This document shows positions 45,935-54,464 of a stretch of DNA of 64,000 nucleotides, piece after piece (the first letter of the stretch is position 1; the number at the start of each line of letters is the position of its first letter). The notes beneath the pieces were generated by a model, which searched no databases, had not been told where the DNA came from, and saw nothing but the letters and a program-made list of their open reading frames with translations. A program made the translations under genes and the position numbers. Location of the stretch: contig NZ_SAXU01000001.1 of the NCBI RefSeq assembly GCF_008016455.1, forward strand, positions 310,001 through 374,000, read 5' to 3'. Source of the stretch: Brachyspira aalborgi. Its GTDB lineage: Bacteria > Spirochaetota > Brachyspiria > Brachyspirales > Brachyspiraceae.

Positions 45935-46393
45935 ATGGATGAAGAATTTGAACAATATTTAGATAAATTTTATAAAGGCTATAAAGGTATGCAGTTATTT
46001 AATTCCATATCTGAAAGTTATGCAAAATCATTCGGGCTTTCTTATGTAAATTTTATTATTTTATATTCTATATTTACAACTGAAAATTGCACTCAAACTA
46101 TTATATGCAAAAATCTATCGCTTCCAAAACAAACTGTAAATATAGCTATAACATATTTTTATAAAAAAGGTTATATAAAATTAATTGAAAATCCAGAAAA
46201 TCGAAGAGAAAAAACTATTCATTTTACTGAAGAAGGCAAAAAATATGCAGAAAATATTATTCTAAAATTTCAAGAATGCGAATATAAAACTATAAAAGGA
46301 ATTGGGCTAGAAAATATTGAAACTTTTATAAAAATTTTAAACTCGTATGCTGAAATATGGCAAAATGAAATAACTAAAATCATTAATAAATAG
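45935..46393 (+). CDS. MarR-family transcription regulator
   Basis: A 152-residue winged-helix regulator. I choose ATG 45935 with GGAG at 45922-45925 (9-nt spacer); the in-frame TTG at 45920 overlaps it. The HTH region is CTQTIICKNLSLPKQTVNIA (about 55-74), followed by the wing KLIENPENRREKTIHFTEEG, which matches the MarR DxRxxxxxLT pattern. MarR proteins usually repress adjacent genes and respond to small ligands. The divergent aminotransferase and the downstream envelope gene are the nearest candidates. Confidence 0.88.
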   Translation: MDEEFEQYLDKFYKGYKGMQLFNSISESYAKSFGLSYVNFIILYSIFTTENCTQTIICKNLSLPKQTVNIAITYFYKKGYIKLIENPENRREKTIHFTEEGKKYAENIILKFQECEYKTIKGIGLENIETFIKILNSYAEIWQNEITKIINK

Positions 46394-46596
46394 ATACATT
46401 CATAAATTTTTAACATAATAGTCATATATAATTACTAATATATTATTTTACTTTTATTTTTTATAATGGTTATATTTAATAATTATAAAATAAATTAATT
46501 ATTATAATATTTTATCTTTTTATTTTAATTTGGTTATATATTATTATAATTATATTTTATGATTATAATGATTTTGTATTATATAAGGAGGTTGCT

Positions 46597-46611
46597 ATGG
46601 ATACAAGCTAA
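46597..46611 (+). other. Four-codon ORF behind a perfect Shine-Dalgarno
   Basis: AAGGAGG (46585-46591), 5-nt spacer, ATG GAT ACA AGC TAA. The leader resembles the start of the gene at 53947 (AAGGAGGATTTGCTATG). It is a minimal leader ORF or the stump of a deleted gene, 68 nt before the next gene. Confidence 0.4.
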
Positions 46612-46679
46612 TAAAATTTAATAAACTAATGATTTATTAAAAATATTAAAACAAAATTTAAAAATTAAGGAATAACAAA

Positions 46680-47318
46680 ATGAAATTAAAAATTTTTATA
46701 ATAACTTCTTTTTTAACGATTTCAAGCGCTCTATTTCCCGCTTTTGAATTCGAGCTTTTGTCTAAACTTGGATTTGCAGACAGTTGGACGGATTTAACTG
46801 AAAGCGTATTTGAGCCAAGAATAAATATAAATTTGCAAATGGGTTATGAATTTCCCGTAAATAAAGGCTTATTCAAAGGTTTCGGTTTATTATTCGATTT
46901 CGGGATTGATGCAAATATGCTTTCTATAGCAAACCCTAACGAAAATTATAAAATAAATCAAATAGAGGCTGGCGGAGTATATACGGGGCTGGCTTTTAAA
47001 TTTGTTTTAAGTAAAAATCCATCTTCTATAGTCGATTTGGCTGTCGGCGTAGCTTCGGGCGTAAAATTTATTCCGATTATTGACGACTTCAATATAAAAC
47101 CCAATAAAGTTCCTTTCTCGCCTTATGTTAAATTATTTTTTGAGGATAGAATTTATACCACTGAAAAAATATCTTTGGTTGCGGGATTTGACATTTATTA
47201 TGAATATATGTTTTTCGATAAAAACGATAGAAACAGATTATTTGCAGGCTATAATATAAATCAGCATCATTCAATAGGAGCTAATGCTACTATAGGGCTT
47301 CGTTTTGGTAAAAGGTAA
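46680..47318 (+). CDS. Exported outer-membrane-like protein
   Basis: A 212-residue protein with a signal peptide (MKLKIFIITSFLTISSALFP, cleavage near 19-20) and a beta-rich mature part with Gly-aromatic strands (GFGLLFDFGIDANMLSIANP, GGVYTGLAFKFVLSK, GANATIGLRFGKR at the end). It is consistent with a small beta-barrel. The family is not assigned. AAGGA upstream supports ATG 46680, and a strong terminator follows. Confidence 0.75.
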   Translation: MKLKIFIITSFLTISSALFPAFEFELLSKLGFADSWTDLTESVFEPRININLQMGYEFPVNKGLFKGFGLLFDFGIDANMLSIANPNENYKINQIEAGGVYTGLAFKFVLSKNPSSIVDLAVGVASGVKFIPIIDDFNIKPNKVPFSPYVKLFFEDRIYTTEKISLVAGFDIYYEYMFFDKNDRNRLFAGYNINQHHSIGANATIGLRFGKR

Positions 47319-47349
47319 TAAATTAAACAATTAAAAATCATTTCACATT

Positions 47350-47390
47350 AAAAAGGATTGTCTATTAATTTAGATAATCCTTTTTATTTT
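47350..47390 (+). terminator. Rho-independent terminator
   Basis: AAAAAGGATTGTCTA, loop TTAATT, TAGATAATCCTTTTT: a 15-bp stem with one G-T pair and a T run. It ends the 46680 transcript. Confidence 0.88.
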
Positions 47391-47424
47391 TATAATTGAT
47401 TAATTAAAATTGATATAAAAACGA

Positions 47425-47453
47425 TTGAAAAAATATAACATTTATACTAAAAT
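47425..47453 (+). promoter_or_regulatory. Promoter of lysA
   Basis: TTGAAA (47425-47430), 17-nt spacer, TAAAAT (47448-47453), 34 nt before ATG 47488. Confidence 0.5.
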
Positions 47454-47487
47454 ATAACAAAATTTTATAAATAAAACGGATTTGAAA

Positions 47488-48726
47488 ATGATTTATTATA
47501 ATAAAAATATTCTCATGTGCGAAGATATTAAAATTTCCGATTTGGTTAAAATTTATAAAACGCCTTTTTATGTTTATTCAAAAAATGATATTCTTGAAAA
47601 AATAAGACATCTGAAAAACATATTTTCCGAATTGAAAGATTGTTCTATAGTTTACGCTATAAAAGCTGAAAATAATTTATCGATATTAAAACTTATGATA
47701 GAAGAAGGAATCGGAGGCGATGTAGTTTCTATTGGAGAGATTTTAAAATATATAAAAGCTGGAGGAAAAGCGGAGAATATAGTTTTTTCGGGCGTAGCTA
47801 AAAGCGAAGAAGAAATAAAAAAATCTATAGAATTAAATATAAAGAGATTCAATATAGAATCGTTTCCCGAAGCGGTAAGAATAAACGATATTGCAAAAGA
47901 ATTAAAAAGAAAAGTAAAATGTTCTATAAGGGTAAATCCGAATGTTGACGCTCATACTCATGAAAAAATTACAACGGGAATAAACGGAAATAAATTTGGA
48001 GTGAGCATAAAAACCATAAGAGAAAATTCAAAATTATTAAAAAGTTTGGACAATATAGAAATAGAATCTTTATCAATGCATATTGGCTCGCAAATGGTTG
48101 ATGCAGAACCTTTTTACAGAGCAATAATTGTAATGAAAAGTTTAATCGAAGAAATAAACAACATGGGATTTAATATAAAAAATATAGACATTGGCGGAGG
48201 TTTTGGAGTTCGTTATAATAGAGACCATTCGGGATTTGATTTTGATAAATTTAAAAAAGAAAGCATTAACTTATTAAAAGAAATGGCATTAAGCGTAACT
48301 GTTGAGCCTGGACGATATTTTGTAGCCGAAGCTGGCGCTTTAATAATGAAAATAGAATATATAAAAGAAGAATTAAACAGAAAATATGTTATTTTAGACG
48401 GAGGCATGAACGATTATATTCGAGTCGCGATGTATGAAGCTTATAACGAAATAGCGCCTTTAATTAAAAGAGAAGGTTTTTCAAATTATGATTTTGTTGG
48501 ACCGATATGCGAAAGTTCCGATATATTTGCAAGCGATAGAGAATGCGCTTTACTTGAATCGGGAGATTATGTGGCTTTGCTTGACGCTGGCGCTTATGGA
48601 TATAGTATGGCTGGAAATTATAATTCCCGTCCTTTAATCGCTCAAATTATGGTTGATAAAGACAAGAATTATATTATAAGAAAAGAGCAGAGTTTTGAAG
48701 ATATGATAAAAGACGAGTTATTATAA
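47488..48726 (+). CDS. lysA: Diaminopimelate decarboxylase
   Basis: A 412-residue fold-type III PLP enzyme that makes lysine from meso-diaminopimelate. I use ATG 47488 (ACGGA 7 nt upstream) rather than TTG 47482. The PLP Lys59 is in VYAIKAENN. SMHIGSQ, DIGGGFGVRY, VEPGRYFVAEAG, GPICESSDIFA and the C-terminal DAGAYGYSMAGNYNSRPLIA all match LysA, including the Cys/Glu pair from the partner subunit. Confidence 0.95.
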   Translation: MIYYNKNILMCEDIKISDLVKIYKTPFYVYSKNDILEKIRHLKNIFSELKDCSIVYAIKAENNLSILKLMIEEGIGGDVVSIGEILKYIKAGGKAENIVFSGVAKSEEEIKKSIELNIKRFNIESFPEAVRINDIAKELKRKVKCSIRVNPNVDAHTHEKITTGINGNKFGVSIKTIRENSKLLKSLDNIEIESLSMHIGSQMVDAEPFYRAIIVMKSLIEEINNMGFNIKNIDIGGGFGVRYNRDHSGFDFDKFKKESINLLKEMALSVTVEPGRYFVAEAGALIMKIEYIKEELNRKYVILDGGMNDYIRVAMYEAYNEIAPLIKREGFSNYDFVGPICESSDIFASDRECALLESGDYVALLDAGAYGYSMAGNYNSRPLIAQIMVDKDKNYIIRKEQSFEDMIKDELL

Positions 48727-48783
48727 ATTGATATTTTTTAAAAGTAAATTAATTTTTTGTAAATAAAAAAATAGGAGTAAATT

Positions 48784-49284
48784 ATGATAAAACATATAAC
48801 TAAAGAAAAAACAAAACTTTTTGAAATACTTGCATTTATACTTTTAATAGGAATAAGTTTAGTCTCGCCGATTGCCGTTCATTATTTCGGATTAAAAGGA
48901 ACTGAATTTTTGCCAATATTTTTCGCTTTATCTTTAGCTTCTTATATTTTAAATCCGCTTTCGCTTATAACTCTTGCAATAATCTCGCCTTTAATTAATT
49001 CGATAATAACGGGAATGCCTCAAGTTCCGATATTATATTTTTTAATATTTGAAGGTTTTACTTTTTCGGTTTTAATTTCTTTACTTAAAAATAAATTTTC
49101 TTTTTGTATATTAGCGCCTTTATCTTTTATAATTGCAAGATTATCTTCTATTTTGCTTGTATTTTTATTAAAGTCAAATATTGAAATTTGGTTTAACGGA
49201 TTTTTAAAAGGATATAAAGGAATTATAGTTAATTCTTTATTTGCCATTTTAATTTATTTAATATTCAAAGATAAGAGAAATTAA
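48784..49284 (+). CDS. Small integral membrane protein (transport-like)
   Basis: A 166-residue, very hydrophobic protein with 5-6 TM helices. The layout is like the S component of ECF-type vitamin transporters (LISLVSPIAVHYFGL, PLINSIITGMPQVPILYFLI), but no binding signature is recognised. GGAG 7 nt upstream supports ATG 48784. It follows lysA by 57 nt and may be co-transcribed with it. Confidence 0.7.
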   Translation: MIKHITKEKTKLFEILAFILLIGISLVSPIAVHYFGLKGTEFLPIFFALSLASYILNPLSLITLAIISPLINSIITGMPQVPILYFLIFEGFTFSVLISLLKNKFSFCILAPLSFIIARLSSILLVFLLKSNIEIWFNGFLKGYKGIIVNSLFAILIYLIFKDKRN

Positions 49285-49339
49285 CATTATATACAAAATA
49301 TTTTATATTGACGATATTAAAGTTTCCGCTCTTGGCGAT

Positions 49340-49798
49340 TTGGATAAAGATTTGGGAGACGAATTAAGAGCTTTCAAAAGAAAAGAAATTAATTTTCCTA
49401 AAAAAATTTTAAATGCGTTTATTGAATATTATAAATCTTCAAATTTAAAATCCGATATTTTATTATTTATTCCTTCAAATAAAAATAATAATATAATGAA
49501 TTTTTTCGCGGATAATATTTCAAAAGAATTAAATATAAAAAAAGAAAATGCGCTAATTTTTAATAATGAAGTAAAAGAACAAAAATATTTGGAAACTCTT
49601 AAAGAGAGAGAAGAAAATATAAAAAACGCTTTTAATATAATTTCGCCCGAAAAATTTATAAATAAAAAAATTCTTTTGATAGACGATGTTTTTGCTTCGG
49701 GATTTACATTAAAAGAAGCGATAAAATTATTAAAAGAAAACAAAATCAATAATATAGAATGCATAATTTTTTGCTATAGAAATCATATTTTTTTATAA
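49340..49798 (+). CDS. ComF-like phosphoribosyltransferase
   Basis: A PRTase-fold protein with the PRPP-binding loop ILLIDDVFASGFTL (about residues 111-124) and the ComF-like start DLGDELRAFKRKEI. The only canonical start is TTG 49340, which has no ribosome-binding site. Coding-like sequence continues upstream in frame (IYKIFYIDDIKVSALGD) to TAA 49259-49261 without ATG, GTG or TTG, so translation may begin at an ATT such as 49286, right after the previous stop. Otherwise the N-terminus is lost. ComF proteins act in DNA uptake; here the role is unknown. Confidence 0.72.
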   Translation: MDKDLGDELRAFKRKEINFPKKILNAFIEYYKSSNLKSDILLFIPSNKNNNIMNFFADNISKELNIKKENALIFNNEVKEQKYLETLKEREENIKNAFNIISPEKFINKKILLIDDVFASGFTLKEAIKLLKENKINNIECIIFCYRNHIFL

Positions 49799-49806
49799 TT
49801 ATTTTG

Positions 49807-49834
49807 GGAACTTTTTGATTATATATTCGTCTAA
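49807..49834 (+). promoter_or_regulatory. RpoE-type ECF promoter before the lipoprotein/RND-1 genes
   Basis: GGAACTT (49807-49813), 15-nt spacer, GTCTAA (49829-49834), matching the E. coli sigma-E consensus in both boxes and spacing. It starts transcription near 49841, upstream of AAAAAGGA and ATG 49868. No sigma-70 promoter of similar quality is seen here. A second copy is at 57651. Confidence 0.72.
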
Positions 49835-49867
49835 TTTAAAAAGAATTATTTTAAAAAGGATTAAATT

Positions 49868-50071
49868 ATGTTAAAATATTTATCGATTATTTTATCTTCA
49901 TTATTTTTGTTTTCTTGCGCTCCTGCAATTCACAGAGTTTATAAACCGCATATTAATTTTTTGCATTTTGACGGAATATTAAATTCAATAATTAAAATAT
50001 TAATAATAGTCGCTTTGGTATTGCTAATAAAAAATTTATACGATAAAAATAAATCAAATAAAAAAGAATAA
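49868..50071 (+). CDS. Small lipoprotein with C-terminal TM helix
   Basis: A 67-residue protein. The signal ends in LFLFSC (lipobox, Cys17), a short middle (APAIHRVYKPHINFLHFDG) follows, then a second hydrophobic helix (IIKILIIVALVLLI, about 42-56) and a basic tail. It is the first gene after the ECF promoter and lies 25 nt before the RND-1 pump, so it may be an accessory subunit. No family is recognised. Confidence 0.72.
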   Translation: MLKYLSIILSSLFLFSCAPAIHRVYKPHINFLHFDGILNSIIKILIIVALVLLIKNLYDKNKSNKKE

Positions 50072-50096
50072 TATAATTTAAAAGTATTTGTAGATT

Positions 50097-53000
50097 ATGA
50101 AAAAATTTATAACGCTTATAGTAAGCAAACCGCATGCAGTAGTTGTAATTTTGGCTTCTTTATTTATTATAGGTTTTATAAGCGTATCAAGATTGGATAT
50201 TAATTATTTGCCCGATATGGAAATTCCTGTTATAAGCGTAAAAACTAAATATAATAACGCGGGTCCCGAAGAAGTAGAAAAATCTATAACGAGATTAATA
50301 GAAGGAGTAGTTTCTTCGGTTAATAATGTAAAAACTATAAAGTCAAAATCTAAAGAATCGGAATCAAATATTGAAATAGAATTTAATTGGGGAACTGATT
50401 TAAGAATGGCTGCGGACGATATAAGAGAAGCGATTGATACGATTAGAAATTCTTTGCCTGACGATGCCGACAATCCTAATATATCTAAATTCTCTTCCGA
50501 CACAACGCCAATAATGGAAATAGCTTTTTTTGGTTCTGATAATTTAGGATATTTATACGATTTAGTAGATAATAAAATTCTTACAAGTTTGAATCAAATA
50601 GACGGAGTAGGGCAGACTGAAATTCGCGGCGGACTGAAAAGGGTAGTTTGCGTGGATGTCGATTTGAATAGATTAAATGCATACTCAATTAATATAAACG
50701 ATATAATGAAAGCTATTGAAAAAGATAATAAAAATATTTTTTGCGGCGAAACTTATGAAGGAGTTTATAAATACGGAATAAGAGCTACGGGAGAGTTTAA
50801 AGATATAGAAGATATTGGAGATGTGGTAGTAGAATTAAAAGATAATACATTTCCCGTTAGAGTTAGAGATTTAGCTTATGTTTATAAATCCTATGATAAC
50901 GAAGCCGAAATTGTTAGAATAAACGGGAATAAAGCTTTAACGGTTGCAATAACAAAAGAGTCGGACGGAAACATAATAAAAATAGCGAGAGATATTGAAA
51001 ATAGACTTAAAAATATTAATTTGCCCGAAGGATTATATTATAAAATATTATTTGACAGTTCAGAGACTATAAAAAATTCAATTAAAAATGTTGCGGACGC
51101 TATTTGGCAGGGCGCTTTATTTTCTATAATAGTTCTTATGATTTATATATGGAATATTAAAAGCGTATTCATAATAGGAATATCAATCCCAATTTCTATA
51201 ATAACGACTTTTATTCTTATGTATTTTTTCGATATAACTATAAATATAATTTCGCTTTCGGGTTTGGTGCTTGGCGTTGGTATGATGGTTGATAATTCTA
51301 TCGTTGTTTTGGAAAATATTTTTTATTATTCGTTAAAATATAGCAAAGAAAATAAATTAAATCTTTTAAATAATAATTATAGAATAATACAAAATTTTAA
51401 ATCTGCAATTTTTGGAGCAAGCGAAGTTTCTCTTGCAATAACCGCGTCAACTTTAACTAGCGTTTGCGTATTTTTGCCTTTTTTATTTGTTAAAGGACAA
51501 ATAGGGCAGATGTTTAGCGATTTATGCATAACCGTTTCAATATCGCTTTTAACTTCTTTATTTGTGGCTATAACAATAGTTCCGTTACTTGCTTCGAGAT
51601 TAATTTCAGACGATTATAAAAATAATGAAAACGATAATAAAATAAATATTATATTTTCTAAAATAAAAAATTTTGTTAATAATAATATTCATAGAAATGT
51701 AGAAAAATTTTATTTGAGTCTTTTGATAATAGTTATTAAAAATAAAAAGAAAGCATTTGTTTTTATAGGTTCTTCTTTATTGTTTTCGTTGATATTATTA
51801 TTAAATTTAATAGGCAAAGAAGGTTATCCCGTATCTGACGAAGGAACTATAATTTCAAGATTGAGATTGCCCGTAGGTTCGAGAGTGGAATTTACGGATT
51901 CTTTTATTAGTAAAATGGAAAAGAATATAGAAAATAGTTTAAGCAATAATATGGCTTATTATGAATCGAGAGTTAGAACGGGAAGAAACGAGCATCATGG
52001 AGAAGTTAGAATAAAATTAGTCGATAAAGAAGACGGTAGAAAATATAAAATAAATCAATATGTCGAAACTATAAGAAATAAAGTAAATAGCTATCCTGGA
52101 AGAATAGAGCTTAATTCGGAGAATGTAGCTTTTGGAAAACCTAAAAATTATAGTTCAATTATAATCGAGCTTGTGGGAGATGATTTAGAGAGAGGATATA
52201 ATCTTTCCGATTCTATTATAAAAACCGTTTCAAAAGTGCGAGGCGTTAGAAATGTATTAATAAAAGAAGACGATTCAAATAGAGAGATTATATTTGATGT
52301 AAATAGAGATTTGATTTCAAAAATGGGAGTTAATGTAAATGAAATCGCTCATATTATAAGAACTTCTTTTAGCGGAAATGTCGCAAGTAAAATGAGATTA
52401 AAAGATTCTATTAATTTTGATGCGGATATTATAGTTAGACTTGAGAATAAAAACAGAAATAATATTTCAGGAATTAATAAAATAATGATTCCGACTTCTC
52501 ATGGAATAGTGCCAATATCTTCTTTGGTTAATATTAATAGAGATATGGGACCTACGGAAATAAACAGAAAAGACGAAAAAAGAATAATAGAAATAAGCGC
52601 CGATTCTTTTGGAAGACCCGTGAACGATATAGTAAGCGATATAAAAAAAGAAATTAATAATATTTATATTCCAATCGGTTTTTCGGTTAATTTTTCTGGA
52701 GACTACGAAGATATGCAAGAGGCTTTTTATCAACTTTTAATTTCTTTAATAATGGCTTTGATTTTCGTTTACGCTATTATAGCGGCGCAATTTGAATCTT
52801 ATATAATTCCTTTTGTAATATCTTTAGCCGTCCCTTTCGCTTTATTTGGAGCTTTAATATGTTTATATTTTAGCTCCAATACTTTAAATGTTTATAGCGG
52901 AATTGGTATAATAATGTTAATTGGAATAGTTGTTAATAACGGAATAGTATTGATTGATTATATGAATAAATTATTTTTGGCAAGGAATATAAGTTGGGAA

Positions 53001-53240
53001 GTTGCGGCTTTGGAATCTTGCAAAAGGAGAATGCGTCCCGTTCTTATGACTTCATTAACTACAATTTTAGGTTTATTTCCTATGATTATTGAAACGGGAA
53101 GCGGAAACGAAATGTATAAACCAATTTCAATTGCGGTTTGCGGAGGTTTAATATTTTCTACAATGTTTACTCTTATTATAATTCCTGCGGTTTATTCAAG
53201 TTTTAGAAATAGATTTAAAATTAAAATATATAAAGAATAA
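50097..53240 (+). CDS. RND-family efflux pump 1 (inner-membrane transporter)
   Basis: A 1047-residue AcrB-like proton-driven pump with 12 TM helices and two large periplasmic loops. It starts MKKFITLIVSKPHAVV. The TM4 motif is VLGVGMMVDNSIVVLENIF (Asp near 396; Asn follows where AcrB has a second Asp). The second half has GDYEDMQEAFYQLL and IGIVVNNGIVLIDYMN. The sequence is clearly more diverged than pumps 2 and 3. It has no adaptor of its own nearby; it may share the 59177 adaptor and TolC. The ribosome-binding site is weak. Confidence 0.93.
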   Translation: MKKFITLIVSKPHAVVVILASLFIIGFISVSRLDINYLPDMEIPVISVKTKYNNAGPEEVEKSITRLIEGVVSSVNNVKTIKSKSKESESNIEIEFNWGTDLRMAADDIREAIDTIRNSLPDDADNPNISKFSSDTTPIMEIAFFGSDNLGYLYDLVDNKILTSLNQIDGVGQTEIRGGLKRVVCVDVDLNRLNAYSININDIMKAIEKDNKNIFCGETYEGVYKYGIRATGEFKDIEDIGDVVVELKDNTFPVRVRDLAYVYKSYDNEAEIVRINGNKALTVAITKESDGNIIKIARDIENRLKNINLPEGLYYKILFDSSETIKNSIKNVADAIWQGALFSIIVLMIYIWNIKSVFIIGISIPISIITTFILMYFFDITINIISLSGLVLGVGMMVDNSIVVLENIFYYSLKYSKENKLNLLNNNYRIIQNFKSAIFGASEVSLAITASTLTSVCVFLPFLFVKGQIGQMFSDLCITVSISLLTSLFVAITIVPLLASRLISDDYKNNENDNKINIIFSKIKNFVNNNIHRNVEKFYLSLLIIVIKNKKKAFVFIGSSLLFSLILLLNLIGKEGYPVSDEGTIISRLRLPVGSRVEFTDSFISKMEKNIENSLSNNMAYYESRVRTGRNEHHGEVRIKLVDKEDGRKYKINQYVETIRNKVNSYPGRIELNSENVAFGKPKNYSSIIIELVGDDLERGYNLSDSIIKTVSKVRGVRNVLIKEDDSNREIIFDVNRDLISKMGVNVNEIAHIIRTSFSGNVASKMRLKDSINFDADIIVRLENKNRNNISGINKIMIPTSHGIVPISSLVNINRDMGPTEINRKDEKRIIEISADSFGRPVNDIVSDIKKEINNIYIPIGFSVNFSGDYEDMQEAFYQLLISLIMALIFVYAIIAAQFESYIIPFVISLAVPFALFGALICLYFSSNTLNVYSGIGIIMLIGIVVNNGIVLIDYMNKLFLARNISWEVAALESCKRRMRPVLMTSLTTILGLFPMIIETGSGNEMYKPISIAVCGGLIFSTMFTLIIIPAVYSSFRNRFKIKIYKE

Positions 53241-53294
53241 AATTTAATCCGATAATAACTATTAATATAAATCATAAAAAGGATAATTGAAATA

Positions 53295-53663
53295 ATGAAA
53301 GGAATAATTACAATATTTTTATTAATTTTATCAAACACATTTATGACTTTTGCTTGGTATGGACATTTAAAATTTAATCGAATGAAAGGATTTGATAAAT
53401 TGGCTCTTCCTTTAGTTATATTAATAAGTTGGGGAATTGCATTATTTGAATATTGTTTTCAAGTTCCTGCAAATAGAATAGGATTTTCAGAAAATGGCGG
53501 TCCATTCTCGCTTTTGCAACTTAAAGTAATACAGGAAGTTATAACTCTAACTATTTTTACGATTTTCACTATAATATTTTTTAAAACCGAAACTTTTAAG
53601 CTTAATCATTTTATAGGTTTTTTATGTTTGATTCTTGCGGTATTTTTTATTTTTAAAAAATAA
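53295..53663 (+). CDS. DMT/DUF486-family membrane protein
   Basis: A 122-residue protein with four TM helices, starting MKGIITIFLLILSNTFMTFA and carrying AWYGHLKF, LISWGIALFEYCFQVPANRIG and QLKVIQEVITLTIF, which are characteristic of DUF486. A small drug/metabolite-transporter-like family of unknown substrate. AAGGAT upstream supports ATG 53295. It lies 54 nt after RND-1 and may be part of that transcript. Confidence 0.88.
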   Translation: MKGIITIFLLILSNTFMTFAWYGHLKFNRMKGFDKLALPLVILISWGIALFEYCFQVPANRIGFSENGGPFSLLQLKVIQEVITLTIFTIFTIIFFKTETFKLNHFIGFLCLILAVFFIFKK

Positions 53664-53885
53664 TTTTTAAATATTTTACGATTTTATACTTCATTTTTTC
53701 AAAATTATTATTAAAATTACATATATTTTTTACATTTATCTATGAATTAATCAAGAATTACAAAAAATATTTATAATTTATTTTTAAATATCTAATTTTT
53801 TGTATTAAATGTATTATAATTATTGTTAAATTATATAAATTAAGTAAAAATAATTAAAAATTATTAAAAATAAGTGTAAAAATAC

Positions 53886-53914
53886 TTGACATTTATTTTT
53901 AAATGGTTTATAAT
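53886..53914 (+). promoter_or_regulatory. Consensus sigma-70 promoter of the PepSY-like gene
   Basis: TTGACA (53886-53891), 17-nt spacer, TATAAT (53909-53914), followed by AAGGAGGA at 53934-53941 and ATG 53947. Both elements are close to consensus, so the gene is probably strongly expressed. The rest of 53664-53946 is featureless AT-rich sequence. Confidence 0.75.
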
Positions 53915-53946
53915 ATAAATATATTAAACATTAAGGAGGATTTGCT

Positions 53947-54381
53947 ATGACAAATCGAATAAAAAAATTATTTTTAGTGATTACGGTTATATCCGTAACG
54001 AGCATAAGCGCTTTGGCTGGAGTGGTTATACAACCTTCGGGTTTGCCTAAAGCGGCGCAAGATTTTATTAAAAAGTCTTTTCCGAACGACCCTATAGTTT
54101 ATGCGGAACAAAACAGAAACGACTTTGAAGCCGCTTTAGAAAGCGGAATTGAGATTGAGTTTTTTATAAACGGAGATTGGAAAGAAATATCGTCTCCTTA
54201 TAAACCTTTGGCTCAAACTTTATTGCCTAATGCCGTTTCAAACGCTCTTAAACAAAAATATCCGCAAGCGAGCATATTGAAAATTCAAAAACAATATAGC
54301 AGTTATGAGATAAGTTTGGATAATAGAAGAGAAATCTATATATCCAATAACGGAGAGGTTTTGGGAGAAAAATTAGATTAA
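53947..54381 (+). CDS. Periplasmic PepSY-like protein
   Basis: A 144-residue exported protein with a signal peptide (cleavage after about SISALA, residue 24) and two PepSY-like units (LPKAAQDFIKKSFPNDPIVY and PNAVSNALKQKYPQASILKI), each with the pattern helix, then strands bearing Tyr and Glu. Proteins of this kind sense or inhibit partners in the periplasm. It has its own strong promoter and terminator, so is monocistronic and highly expressed, directly before RND-2. Confidence 0.85.
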   Translation: MTNRIKKLFLVITVISVTSISALAGVVIQPSGLPKAAQDFIKKSFPNDPIVYAEQNRNDFEAALESGIEIEFFINGDWKEISSPYKPLAQTLLPNAVSNALKQKYPQASILKIQKQYSSYEISLDNRREIYISNNGEVLGEKLD

Positions 54382-54396
54382 TATCTAAAAGTCGTA

Positions 54397-54429
54397 AAGG
54401 GGAGTAAATATTTTTATTCCCCTTTTTTT
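54397..54429 (+). terminator. Rho-independent terminator after the PepSY-like gene
   Basis: AAGGGGAGTAAA, loop TATT, TTTATTCCCCTT: a 12-bp stem with one G-T pair, followed by TTTTT. Confidence 0.88.
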
Positions 54430-54464
54430 ATAAGAAATTAATATAAAAAATATGGAGTTTCATT

